NCBI GenBank assembly: GCA_037074765.1
Contig: JBAMDO010000183.1
Span: 45,200-109,199, forward strand
Length of the DNA: 64,000 bases
Direction of reading: 5' to 3'
Origin: Mansonella perstans
Lineage: Eukaryota > Nematoda > Chromadorea > Rhabditida > Onchocercidae
The notes beneath the pieces were generated by a model that saw nothing but the letters and a program-made list of their open reading frames with translations, did no database searches and was not told where the DNA came from. Positions 1 through 12,389 of the stretch are shown piece by piece. Position 1 is the first letter of the stretch, and the number at the start of each line of letters is the position of its first letter. The translations under genes and the position numbers were made by a program.

Positions 1-666
1 CTAGTAAAAGTCCATTGCCAAATAGCATGAAAAAATTTAAATTCATCTATTGTAAATTCTTACAGTTAACCGATATAACCGATCGATTGAAGCAGATGAG
101 ACCATTTAAAGTTAAAGGATTTTCGTTCGACCCACAAAAATAAGTTTCATTTTTTTTGCGAATGTCTTCTCATATTCAAAATTTCATTTTATTTTTAAGG
201 ATTTTCTTAATGTCTGTGTGAAGTTAATAACCGTTATATTATTTAGCTAAAATCGCAGAACATCAATCTGTTTGATTGATTTTACAAAGTATTTTATTGA
301 GATTTTTGAAAATTTTACGAAAGTGATAATAATGATGATAATAGACTTAATCTTCATACAAATTTTGTGATGTAATGTTAGTTGAGAGGCAGCAATTAAG
401 TTTAGTATTAATAAGGTTCATTATAAGATTAATTAAGTCAGTTGAATTATACAACTTTTATTTGCTGACGATTTACTTGATTTGAATTTTTTTTTATCGA
501 CAAATTACCTAATTAACTTTATTGATATTATTTGCATGAACAATAATCGAATGAATTAGAAATTGAAATTTGGATGGAAAATTTTTTAATTTAAATATTG
601 CATATTTAAGTACAAAAAAACTTACAAAATGGTTTGTTGACTTTGAAAATGCCCTAAGTATATAAT

Positions 667-906
667 TTGAAATTTAAGCTTTTGACTGGTGGTTATGAAG
701 ATAATGAATATAACCAACAAGATCATCAGAAGCAGCAACAGTACGATAACATTTTAGCAATGGATCAAAATCCTACATTTCCCTCTGCTACTACCTCTGC
801 GACAAGCGTAGCAGAATTACAACTCAGTCCAACAGTTCATGCTAGTGAAAATATAGCATTAACTGATAACATCAACTCAACATGTATCATTTCGATTAAA
901 CTATTA
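667..906 (+). other. Candidate Q/S/T-rich coding exon (unidentified)
   Basis: An open frame of about 80 codons follows an AG at 680-681 region. It encodes a polar segment rich in Gln, Asn, Ser and Thr, with a QDHQKQQQ stretch and the segment SATTSATSVAELQLSP, unlike the Ile/Lys/Phe/Asn-rich noise elsewhere in this region. Such composition is typical of disordered activation regions, but no domain is visible. It could be an exon of a gene extending beyond the left edge, ending at a GTATCA donor near 883 or at the TAA at 907. It may equally be chance. Confidence 0.25.
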
Positions 907-1626
907 TAAATTGATATGCATGATTAATACGAGGAAGAAATTCGAAATTACTGAAAATATTTTAATTACGGAGGTTATTTTAATTCTTTTAGGTACTTTT
1001 GAAATCTTAATTATATCATGCGAAGTCGGAATTATAATATTTATTATTTAGAAAAAAATGAAATAGTTCGAAATAACCACGATAAATCACTTAGATTTAG
1101 CAATGAAAATTCTTTTGATAATCAGGGATTTACTTTTTAATTTCAATTCATCACCGCATGGATGTATTGCTGTATTTTAAATGTTTCGCTCAAATTAAAT
1201 TAATTGGAAGCAAAGTTTCATCTTTTTAAGACGACATCAAAGCGATAAGAAACGATAAGATAGGAAAGAATTTAGCAGCAATTTACTGAACGTTGGAGTA
1301 ATTCCTAAGTTGCATAGTAATATTTAAATTTGACTTGCAAAACTGTTGCTTTTTTGTTGAAGTGTTTCCTTTTTTTTGGTGTTTTCTTTTTTTTGTCGGA
1401 GAAACTGAAGGCTTATTATTGCTGACTGTCTAGGAATAAATCACGCAAGATAATGCTTTTGACAAAGTATTAATTTGAAAAAAATTTGCAAAATTAATTT
1501 AGTGTTACAAATGACAAACGTACTAAAGTTAAATAAATCATGAAATATGGGAATTGTTTCATACATTTTATACTACACACGTAACACGTAACCTTAGCAG
1601 TTCATGAGTAAAAATTTAGAATTGTT

Positions 1627-1875
1627 ATGCCTGCTGGAGTACAAAAGAGAAAGCATAATTACTTTAGTAAAAAGCAATTTTTAGGTGAGGTCTATTCGCA
1701 TGTGCGATTGCAGCAAAGTGGAAATGAGATGACAAGCATTGATACAAAATCAACAAAGAATGGCGATACTGTTGAACTTGGCCATGTAGCTCAGCAATTG
1801 TATATCATCAGAAGACTGGTATTCTTTATATTCCTAGTCATTTATATCATTTCTATACCAATTTGTTTGTTCTGA
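1627..1875 (+). other. Candidate small exon or ORF (unidentified)
   Basis: An ATG-led frame of 82 codons with a basic N-terminus (MPAGVQKRKHNYFSKKQF) and a hydrophobic C-terminal stretch. An AG acceptor-like site with a pyrimidine-poor context lies about 30 bases upstream, and a strong donor-like AG|GTGAGG sits at about 1,684-1,690, so the first 58 bases could be a separate exon. A second ATG in another frame begins at about 1,604. No family is recognised. Confidence 0.2.
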
Positions 1876-4139
1876 TTAATTTCCTTCATTTTGTAATGGT
1901 TCCCATATTATTGTAGAAATGGTTAACATTAACCATCCACATGATTCGAATTATGATTGAATCAGTCTATTTCGATTAAGTTCAATTCTATTTCAAAATT
2001 TTTTCATTCATTTCTATTCAATTTAATCATTTCAACTTATTTCACCTAATCAAATCTATTTCATATTAATTTACTTCAACCTAATATTGTCAATTTATTA
2101 ATCTTTATGTTACGTTATCTTCAGTTCACTTTAATTATTTTACAATATTTTGATTCAGCAATTATGATTATAATTGAAATATTAACATTTTTGCAAATGT
2201 TTTCATTTTTTATCGGTTGCAAATAAAATTTAAATGGCACCATTGCAATTCAAAATAATCCATTCTTTATAACTAAAAAATTCTTACGCTTTTTTCGCAA
2301 GCTGAAAAAAGCAGCAATCAGAAACTGATATGAGGATGATGCTAAATATTGTTGTTGTAGCTTTGCGGGATATTTATCAACTTTATAATAACAATTTCGG
2401 GAATGGCAGTAGGATTGGATGTGAACTAATTTCGAGGAAACTGAATTCTGAAATATTTTTCACTTAATTGATTACGCTAGGTAAGAAGTCTATAATGAAC
2501 TTCATGAATTTTAAATTCAACTTGTTTTTTCTTTTTCTTTTTTCTGCTTATTAGTATTTTTGCAAGTGATTAATAAATTATTTTAATAACGATTTACAAA
2601 AAAAAAGTACATTTGTATGCCTGGATATGAGTTATTGATTGATTTTACTCGTTTTATCAAATTTAAAAATAATTTGTTATGCGATTATATGTGTAATGTA
2701 TGGTGTACATTCCAATCAACAACCGAACAATTAATCAATTAATCAATTAATGGTGATGAATTTGACTAATGTATTGGTGCTGAGGATTTTTTGTTTTGAA
2801 AAACTGAATATAAAAGAGCAAATATAGATTAAGATACAATTAATAAATAATTTTAAAAAAAATTGAAACAAACTGTATGCACTTTTCAAATATATATCGC
2901 AGTACGAACAAATGAGGGTAACACAATTTTGAATTTCCAATTAATGCATAAATTGAAATGGCTTAAGTATTTGTAATTTTGTGAAGTGACTAAAAAAAAA
3001 ATCACTCAAAGTTCTCATCTCTATTTGTAATCAACTGATCGCTTATAACTGATCAACTGAACAAATCATTTGCAAGTATTCAAATTTTTTTATTTTTTAA
3101 CATTCTTTTTTTATAATGGCAAATTAAACCGCATTCTAGTTTCAGTAATAATTGTCGTATCAGCTTGAAAAATAACAAATAATCTTTAAAAGTTCCATGC
3201 ATTTAAGAAATTTGACTACTAATTTTTTTTTGAATACAAAAATTTAAATGCCTATTTTTTTGAACACTAATGAAACAAATTTTTCACTTGCATACCAAAT
3301 CCAATTAAATTCAATCAGTTGCGCATAATTAATTATAATTAATATGTCATTATCCAATACATAGCATAATCAATATATCATTTGCACATGCATACATTCA
3401 TGTGTATGATTCAATAATATGAAGATGTGATGGAAAAAATTAATTTTAAACCAACAAAAGTTGCTAACAAAAAGAATTTTCACAAAAATGGAAATGTTGC
3501 CGCTATGTTTTTGTACATCAATGAATCATTCACTGAAAAGCATTGATAACATTGAAGCAGAAAAAAATTTTTTTCTAAAAATGAAAATCAAAACAAAAAC
3601 ATTTTTATTTTTACTTTACTTTTTCTTGTTTCTATCCAATGGAAATTTTAAAAAATTTTTTAAATTTTACTGTCATAGGTTTTGGTCCAATTTGAAAGGA
3701 AAACCTGACAATCTCATTGTTATTTATTCAATACATAAAAATAAATTTACTGTATATATAAACATATGTAATTTGAACATGTATTTTATTGTTAATACTA
3801 TGCCATAAAATGCATCAAGCATTCCTTTATCATAAATCATTTGCTTCTATACTTACAGTATAATTTATTTTCCTTTTCAAATATCTCTGAAATATTATTT
3901 ACATGTAGATTTTCTTAATGTTTTTTATTTTTCATTTAAATTTTTAAAAAGGTAGTTTAGATATGATTCTTTGAAGTACATTCAAGTGTCCCATTAAAAA
4001 AGGAGTATTTAAATTCGTGCTATATTTTATAAATTAATGTCATTAAAATTTGTACTTTTTTAAAAGCCTTTTTTAATGTGAATCACAGAATGGAATAGAC
4101 TCTTGCTTTCGTCGTTATGGGAAAAATATCCTAAAAATG

Positions 4140-4189
4140 TTTAAAGGAATTTAAAAAATTCATATTTAAAGGAATTTAAAAAATTCATA
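4140..4189. repeat. Perfect 25-bp tandem duplication
   Basis: Two identical adjacent 25-base copies (4,140-4,164 and 4,165-4,189) of a sequence starting TTTAAAGGAATTT. It lies in the non-coding region upstream of bestrophin. Confidence 0.9.
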
Positions 4190-4913
4190 AATATAAATAC
4201 TCCAATACATTACTATTAATTTTTGTTATTATTTTGTTATTTTGATTATCCACTTATTATTATTATTATTAATACTATTATTATTATTGTTATTGTTATT
4301 ACTAAAGTTTCAATCGTTTATATCATCGTATCAATTACTAAAGATTTTTTTTTGCATTTCTGCTCAATTATCCAGGATGTGAAAAGACAGATTACATATG
4401 ATAAATAAATGATTCAAATGATTCGAATTCCTGATTCGAATTCTCGCAACTGTTTCAGTCAATTGTATTACTGAGCTAATATCACGATAAAATGACTTAA
4501 AAGACGGGATCGTTCTGATACAAGAAATTCTCACATTATGGAGTATATTTATTCATAATAAGAGAGTTTGTTAATATCTATCCTAATTATGAAGTAAAAA
4601 AAGAACTCGTTAATTTTTGCTTTTAAATTTTAATAACCTTTTTAACGATGCAAGTTTAAAAAAAATTTTCTTTTTTTGCTGAAAATAATAAATATTTAAA
4701 ATTTGATAATTCTTTTGATGGACAGTGAACAATTACAGAATGTAATATTTTGCTGCTTTGTATTGTGCAATTTTTGCAATTAAAAGAATTCAAATAAATG
4801 CAAATTATTTGTTGTTTTGACACTAGAAATGTTTAGAACATAAGAAAATTATCCAAAATGAATAATAACGTTATCGAATGGTCACTTTGAATGAAATATT
4901 TGTAAATTTTTCA

Positions 4914-4921
4914 TTTACAGA
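4914..4921 (+). promoter_or_regulatory. Probable spliced-leader or 5'UTR intron acceptor abutting bestrophin ATG
   Basis: The sequence TTTACAG directly touches the ATG at 4,921. No coding exon with a matching phase is evident upstream. In nematodes this arrangement usually marks spliced-leader trans-splicing, though an acceptor of a 5'UTR intron would look the same. Confidence 0.5.
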
Positions 4922-7900
4922 TGACCATAAATTATAATTTGCAATTGTCAAATTCGAAACCGTTGGCGCTTTTTCTTATGTTGTTGCGATGGCGTGGAAG
5001 TATTTGGAAACTTGTGTTAATTGAACTTGTCATATTTTTGTTAACCTTTTCATTCATTAATATATTACTTAACCATATCATTCCGGAAAATGCACGAGAG
5101 TAAAATTTTATTTCATTTTTCTCTTTTTTCTAATTTTGTTTAAAATAGTAATTTCAAAAATATATAATGTGATGTGGGAAATATTGATTGATTAACTTAT
5201 TTACATATCGAGATTTGTTTCATTTATTAATTATTGAGAACAAAAAATTCTTTTAAAAAAAATACTGCAGAAAAAATGAGTCATACCTGTGCATTATGTA
5301 TGATTTTAAATTTTCTCAAATCGATTCTGTCATTTTTTGTTTAGCTATTCATTTCCTATAAGATGAAAATTATAGAATAGCTGCCGAAATAACTGAATGG
5401 TTTAAATCACAGGAAACGTTTAAATTGATACCAATCGAATTTATGCTCGGTTTTCTTGTTCAGGCAATCATAACACGATGGCAAAGAATGGTCCATGACA
5501 TTGGTTTCATTGATAGGTATATGCTTCTTTTCAATTTTTTTCATTCCACAATGAATTTGTGATTTAATTTTGAAATTTCGCTTTCTTATTTACTACTCTA
5601 TTTCTTCTTTTTTTCTTAGGCTTTCATTGCGTAAAAAATTAATCAATCGAATGAATTAATTTTTCTTCAATTTTGCTAGGCGTTTTTTTATTGCTCATTG
5701 TTCAATATTTCTTCAGTTATATGAGTTGATATCAGCAATCAATACTTATAACTGACAATAGGTATATTCATAGCTTCATAGATTGTTTTTGTTAATTACT
5801 ATTAATCAATATTATTAATTACAGGCAATCACTATTTCTATCGTTTATCATTATTGGAGTAATTTTAGAATACATGTTTATCAGTTTTCTGTTGCAGCTT
5901 ATCATTGACTGTAGCTAGTTATATTCATGATGATACGAATTACAGTCGTATGATACGTCGTAATATCATACGCTATGTTTGTTTATCTCAAGTGCTTGCA
6001 TCACGAGATTTCAGCATTGCAGTAAGGAAACGATTTCCCACAATCGAATCGGTTGTTTCGGCTGGTGAGATGAATTAATTCTTAATTTTGCGTCTAAACA
6101 AATGGATAGATAAGAAAAAGCTTCTATGAATAAAGAGATTAGCATAGATGCATTTGATCAAAAGTTTCTGTCCCATTTATTAGTCAATTTAATTCATCCA
6201 TTTCTTCCTAAATTAATTAAACTAATTAAAATAATTGGTCAATTCTCCTTAATTATTGAATAAATGAAGATATATAATAGCTAATTTAATTGAAAGTGGT
6301 GTAATTGATAATTGATTAAGATTAATTGATAATTGAATCTAATTGATAACTTATTAAGATCGTTTCGAAAAAATATTTCTATTTTGGTTTTATCGACAGC
6401 TTTTCAAGATGATTCATTATTTACAGAGTTTGAAATTTGATAGTTTTATTTTTTGGTTTTATGCTACCACATGAGAAGGAAAAATTCGATCAAATTGATT
6501 GTAATTTTGGATCAAAATATTGGTTACCCGTACAATGGGCACTTTCCATTGTTCGTACATCACGTCAAGAACAATTAATTGATTGTGATCTGTACTGTGA
6601 ACGCATTTGTGAGGTAATTTATTTTACAGTTTTATTACAAAATTTCAAATAATATATATCTTTGACTTGAATTCTATATGAATTAACAAAATTTAATTCA
6701 ATTTATTTTCAGGAAATTAGGAAATTCCGAAATAATTTAGCTAATTTATGTAAATTTGATTGGGTACCATTGCCATTAGCATATCCTCAATTAGTGTATC
6801 TAGCAGTGCATGTACATTTTCTCATAATACTTATTTCAAAGCAAGAAATTATCATTCATCCAATGGTGCACAACCACACGACAAAAATGTCCAGTACTGT
6901 AGCAATGGTTAGTAAATGAATTGATTTCATTTTTTGACAAAATTTTGTCTGGAAAATACTGTGATAAGAATTTGATCAAATGGCACGATATCTTCAGTTA
7001 TATCAAGCTTAACCTTTAACCTACGAAAATCGTTGCAGGTACATCGATGGTTTCCATTAACATCGGCCATACAATTCTTCTTTTACATGGCTTGGACAAA
7101 AATTGCAATGGAACTTATCAATCCATTTGGTGAAGATGATGATGATTTTGAAACAAATACACTCATTGATCGAAATTTTAAGGTATATTTTGATCTCTTT
7201 AATCTATTTAAATCTAGGAAAATTTGCGTCTCCGAATTAAATACTCTCCCATACTTTATCACAATAATAATACAATCACATCAATCAACACAAAGATATT
7301 CATAATTCGATATTACTATTACTTTATAGTGCTGTTTTTGTTTTAGATGATGAAAATGGTTTAAGAAATTACCTGCCTCTCTAGATTTATAATTTCATAT
7401 GCAAAAGAAGAATTTAATTGAATTACGAATCAAACCATCATTTATCATCATTATCACTATTGTCCTTCCATAAGTGATAATTAAATAAATTTGACAGGTT
7501 TCATTTCGATATTTTTTCAATTGCTTTTCCTTCTTTTCAAAAGTTAATAATTTCAGGTGGGGATGAGAATTGTAGATAGCACAAGCGATGATGCATCAAT
7601 ACAGTTGAAGGATTCATTTTGGAATCACAACATTGAACCATTCTATAGCGAACAATCTGTTAAAACCAACAAAAACCAAGACGGTTTAATGGGTTCAGCT
7701 ATAAGATTTACGTAATGTTAAATATAAACAATTTTCTAAATTTTAAACAATTTGTTTAAAATATCATTCAAAATTGAAATGAACAAGTATTGGAAGGATT
7801 CAGCAAATCTATTAATGTTTTTCAATGTATTAAATACAACAAGGCAAAATATATTGCTAAATCTTTTGTGAGTACAAAATGATCCAAATATTAGCGCAAT

Positions 7901-9192
7901 GGATAGATTAATAAACAAATATATGAGAGTTGCAGAATGAAATGTGACTGTTTAGGGAACCCAGTAATATGAAACATATACTGATGATACCATTGAAAAG
8001 AGATAGTATAGAAAGTATCAGTGATACCATCTATCCAATGTGTATAATGCAACGATCACAAAGGTAAAGTATGACGGATAAATATAGAAAGTATGTGAGA
8101 ACTGTTTTCTAATGGTATTTTAAATAAATTAATTAACAGAATGTAATGTTCAATTTTCTTCAAATAACATAAATGCTTACTTAGCGATTTGATTGTTACG
8201 AAATATGTCAATAAGGCAAGTAAAATAAGCAAGCGTAATCCGCGTAAGCGTAAGCATACCGGCAGTAATCTATAGTAAGCGTAAAATTCATAAATTTCAA
8301 ATTTCAAGAGTATGCAATTCCAAATGATTTAACTCATTTAATTTTAGTTAAGTGAAAAAAAAATGAGCCATAGAATTCAAAAGTTCATGTTTAATTTCCT
8401 TTTTTTCAGTACTGATGTCAGCAGACGTCTTTCAATGAGTTCTGCAAAAAATATGAGAACCACAGGGTGAGCAGTGCATGTTTTAAATTTTTTTCTTGAA
8501 AAATTAGGAAAGTCCATAATTGAAATTAAATTTGACTGAAATTTTCAGTAAATAAATCTAGCGATAGCTGAGCTATAATTGTCTGCAGGTGAAATTTTAA
8601 AATTTAACAATTTCATTTTATAGTACTCTCGAAGAACATGCTACACATGATAAAAATGGTTCGTTACATAATGAGCAGTCATGTCACGTGAACCAGGGTT
8701 ATGTGACAGAAGTGAAAGGTAATTGTAAACAAAATTACATTATAAGTTGTCAATTTTGAAAAAAAGCAAACGGAAGTGAAAGAGAAAAGCAAAAAAACAA
8801 AACAATGCCCGCAAGGATAAATTATTATCATTTACTATCATTTTTGTCTGACTAATAACTATCTCCACATTTTGTTGTTATTTTAGAATTGAAGATAAAA
8901 AATGCGTCTATAAAGACCCAAAATAATGACCTGATATTTCCGTTGGGTCAAGCAAATGATAGAGCTACTTTTAGTAATAATATGCACTTAGCTTTGGAAT
9001 ATTCAGGTTGTCATTAATTTTTTTTTTAGACACAAGTTCGAGAATCTAAACTCTAAAACAGTTAAAAAGTTCAATTAAAATTGTCAAAGTTTCCTCAACT
9101 TATTCTTTTTTTTCGCAGTAACGGATAACCCATCAGAACACGACGAAAATGCCGAAAAATTAAACCTTCCACAAACATTAGAAATTTCATGA
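4921..9192 (+). CDS. Bestrophin-family chloride channel
   Basis: Twelve exons, all phases consistent: 4921-5099, 5376-5516, 5898-6064, 6444-6613, 6713-6907, 7039-7182, 7557-7711, 7956-8063, 8410-8466, 8624-8718, 8887-9006, 9119-9192, giving 534 residues. Bestrophins are pentameric Ca2+-activated anion channels with four membrane helices per subunit. Seen here are the N-terminal [10 protein letters not shown] motif (residues 21-30), the neck helix IPIEFMLGF with the gating positions I78, F82 and F86 kept, the RFP motif at 152-154 that names the RFP-TM group, and the Ca2+-clasp [14 protein letters not shown] at 311-324. The last 200 residues are polar and poorly conserved, as usual. The exon 2 acceptor (TTATAG) and exon 4 acceptor (TGATAG) are weak but are the only ones that keep the frame. 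Nematodes have many bestrophin paralogues, so no specific symbol is given. Confidence 0.93.
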
Positions 9193-9686
9193 TGTCGACA
9201 AAACGAAAAAAATACATCGAATCGATCAACTGTAACGAAAATAAGGATAATGATAGCCTTAGCAAATTGCGAAAATGTAAAAAATAATGAAGCAATTTTA
9301 ATGAACAGAAATTTTTAAAGAATACGATTCATAGGAAAATACTTTGAAGCACTGAAAGTTCCAAGAACTATTAAACATTAAAATTCTAAGAACAAAAAGA
9401 AGTATTTTTGAGTGAAAGTGCTAATTAAAAATTCCAAGGAGCATTACACAACAATATGTTTAGAAATATTAGGATGATATACATGATTCATGTTGTAGGT
9501 TATGTTAAAGATACCAAGAGAAACTGTAATTTGTGTGAATTTCCAATTAGTAAAGAATCTTATTGATAAATAATGTTATCTATAAGATTCAGCCTAACAA
9601 TTTATTAGAAATTATCATACACAAAGATTATAATAACTTAACCAATGCTTAGTAAAAAGTATGCCGATAATAACATATTTAATAGC
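9193..9686. other. Tail-to-tail intergenic spacer
   Basis: This is the space between the bestrophin stop codon (+) and the Nudix stop codon (-). It must hold both 3' untranslated regions. A minus-strand AATAAA at 9,601-9,606 is about 80 bases past the Nudix stop. I see no other feature. Confidence 0.7.
9601..9606 (-). terminator. Polyadenylation signal AATAAA for the Nudix gene
   Basis: TTTATT on the + strand reads AATAAA on the minus strand, about 80 bases downstream of the Nudix stop codon. That is a normal spacing for a nematode 3'UTR. Confidence 0.55.
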
Positions 9687-10800
9687 CTACTTTTTATGCA
9701 TTAAATATTCTTCAGCTTTTCGAACCAAATCTTGCATTTCCTTGTATCGTGCCAATGTAGCAGCTTCATTAACCGGTAACCATTTCATGTCTTTATGCTC
9801 ACTTGATAATTTGATTTCTTTATCATTTTTCACCTTTGCCAGCCAATACTTGACTGTTTTCTAGAAACAAATGCAATAATTACTGTGAATAAATTAAACT
9901 TCGAGGAAGTTCTCACCTTTTTGTTAATCTCATTTCCATATCGGTCATTCCTTTTCATTATATAATTCAGGACTTCCACGAAGTCCATATGTACATCCAA
10001 ATTATCCGCCGTTATTCCAGCTTCTTCATAGGTTTCACGTAATGCTGCCGACCAATCATCTTCACCACGATCAATATGACCTGAAATAGATACAAAAATA
10101 AATTTTTTGAATAAAAATTAAGCAAAAATGCCAAGCTCTCAATAAAATTTCATCCAAAATAATATCATCGCAATCAAATCTTGAATCTTCCTAGTTCGCG
10201 TTTTTTACCCAGACCTAGTTACTTTATTGATGAGAAATAAAATTTGTAGCCTAAAAAGTTATTACTCAACAATACTCCAAGATTATATTCAGATTAAAAT
10301 AGCAGCATGCTAAAATAAAGTTCCTAAGCAAAGGTATAACGAGTACGGATGAGCGGCCCACAGGTTGATCTGTACATGCAACTCACCTTATATCGCCATT
10401 CACAAATAAAAGGTGAATTCCTTCCTAAGTTGTGTACGGAAGTCCCTAAATTCTACTAGTAGTCTTATATAGCAAATATACAGCAGGCAACATATAATTG
10501 GTCTTTTGTCTAGAAATAAAAATATTACTTTAACATATCAGTATCAATAGACTGAAGGTCCATACAAGTTACAGAACAGAACAGTCAAATATAGGTTTTC
10601 TTGCTATTATCAGAAATCAAATCGGAAGAATAATGAAGGAACCTTTTATTATTTAAATAAATATTTTAAAATAAACAACAACCTTTCGGTGGAGTCCAAT
10701 GATATGGAGGATATGATGCTTGCAATAATAAATATTCGATTTGACCAGCTCTATCACGATAGATCAAGATACCTGCTGCATGCACACTATCGACCATCAT
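9687..10800 (-). CDS. ndx-4: Nudix hydrolase, Ap4A hydrolase type (NDX-4/NUDT2-like)
   Basis: Three exons, 10683-10800, 9917-10080 and 9687-9860, in phase, give 151 residues. The family cleaves diadenosine tetraphosphate asymmetrically to ATP and AMP, clearing a stress-linked nucleotide from the cytosol. The full Nudix box is present at residues 40-62: G40, E46, R54-E55, E58-E59 and G61, with pattern GX5EX7REUXEEXGU; the two EE glutamates and E55 bind the metal. Before it lies AAGILIYR..YLLLQASYPP.HWTPPKG, the signature of the asymmetric Ap4A hydrolase branch. KYWLAKV and EHKDMKWLP follow in exon 3. Length fits the roughly 140-150 residue family. I start at the MM pair (10,800) because it lies just before the conserved fold and a TTTTCAG acceptor at 10,872 precedes it. 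Phase joins GGT across intron 1 inside the Nudix box. The symbol is by similarity to the C. elegans gene. Confidence 0.93.
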
Positions 10801-10871
10801 ATGAATACGAGAAAAGTGACGTAGAACGAAAAGTGACGTTTCGACTTGGGATAAGAACGTTATGTGCAGAC

Positions 10872-10879
10872 CTGAAAAT
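10872..10879 (-). promoter_or_regulatory. Probable spliced-leader acceptor of the Nudix gene
   Basis: Minus-strand TTATTTTCAG ends at 10,872, leaving a leader of about 71 bases before the first ATG at 10,800. No coding exon with a fitting phase is seen upstream. Confidence 0.45.
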
Positions 10880-12389
10880 AAGCGTCCGTTCATTCGGTCA
10901 GCCGCGAAATACAACTTTGAAAATTTAAATATTGAAATAGTTAAAAATTTTTCTGAAAGCTTTTCTTAAATCTGAATGCCCTCCGTGCCCAATTGATCTC
11001 CCTTTTCTGTCTCGCGTTTGCATCATTACTCTTCCCCATATTTTGTCTTTTAAATTTTATTTTCTCAACTCCTTCACATAACAGTACAAAGATAATGAAA
11101 AAGATGAGACAGTAAGACAGTAAGTGATGCTCCGAAATTACAAAGAAAAAGTTTCAAATATATTAAACAAGAATAAAATTTTTTAAGACTCCATTATCTT
11201 TATACTGTTATGTGGAAGTAAAAGTACTTTTTATAATTTAGCCGTTTGTCAGATTTTATATCTCGACTTCTTTAATGAACATTTTATTGTTTCGGAATTC
11301 TATCTACTCCAGGGCCACCTGTTTTTCCACTTTTTATTCCTTCTTTAGCTATCCCTGTTTATAGATCCTTTTGTTCTTCATGAAATAAGTTAAGCTGCTC
11401 CTTACTGGTATTGATATATCCCGGGATTAGAGCAACCGCATAATCATCAGTGTTCAGCAACACTGATAACATAATATGCAATTTAGTCTTTTAAAGAGGC
11501 CAATCCAAAATATTTTGCAGTATTTGCAGAGTGTGACAGCTTTTGAATTCCTCCCAAAACCTTTATTCTTTAATAAATAAAGATGAGAATACGTCCTGAG
11601 CAAAAAAATGTTTATGTGAAGATGCGCATGCGAGAAGTTCAAAACATTCCTAGAACAAACGCCAATAAAAAACCACCTGTTCAAGAAAAATTCAAGGAAA
11701 GGTTTGTGAAATGGATAAAATTTTACACATGTTTCTTGAAACTAAGCTTAATAAGATCTGAAATCCAAATTAATTTGCGAAAACGCAACTTTCTGCAATA
11801 TTTTAAAATCCCATTAAATACTACGCTTGTTTTTGCTTCCAAGAAAATGCCAGAGATTTCATAAAATTTACAATCGGCTTTAGATTTGATGAATGAAACT
11901 TCAATCACACGCAACTATCATGCAAGGAAGTTCACTGGGAAAAAAAAAACCGTATAAATGCTAATACAAATAAATAACAAATGAATTTTCAAAACTAACT
12001 GACGCTGCTATGCAAAAACAATTAAAGGAAAATCAAGTTGCACAAATAAGATATTCAGAAGTGATTTTAAGGCTGAATGACGAATTTGTAAAAAAAATTC
12101 TAGAGCAAAAAACTTTCGTATTCAAAACTAAGCATTCATTCATAAGACTAAGGTCCTTGTCTCATTTCCTTTTTTAAAGAAAAGTTAAAAGTCAATTTAA
12201 ATTAAAAAAATTAATTTCATAACAGACGGTTGCAAAAAAACAAACTGAATGAATGCAGATAAAATGAAAAAAGCGATATCCTGCGTAAATTTCCGAATAA
12301 TAAAAAAATCAAATAATCAAAATTTCTTATTATTCTCTGATTTCAAAATTAATCAGAGAAAAATAAGCTCATTCAGCTTCATTATTATC
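10880..12389. other. Intergenic, nothing recognised
   Basis: About 1.5 kb between the start of the Nudix gene and the end of the Tudor gene. Open frames here (for example 11,583-11,864 on +) overlap on both strands, have no family resemblance and no consistent splice structure. It should include the Tudor 3'UTR. Confidence 0.6.

Larger units (their letters stand above)
1..4920. other. AT-rich region upstream of bestrophin, no firm gene
   Basis: Very AT-rich sequence with many homopolymer runs and no recognisable protein family on either strand. Two short open stretches on the + strand (about 667-906 and 1,627-1,875) have a more coding-like composition and are listed separately at low confidence. 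The rest looks like intergenic sequence or long introns, and may hold the promoter and a non-coding leader of bestrophin. Confidence 0.6.

Noticed and set aside
3461..3808. 115-codon open frame on the + strand
   Set aside because: Rich in Lys, Phe, Asn, Ile and Leu as expected of AT-rich noise, no domain, no splice context; long chance frames are expected at this base composition.
4223..4408. Open frame with Ile/Val repeats
   Set aside because: It is a translated TTA/ATT simple repeat.
11583..11864. 93-codon open frame on +
   Set aside because: Overlaps equally long frames on the other strand, has no family resemblance and no consistent splice signals.
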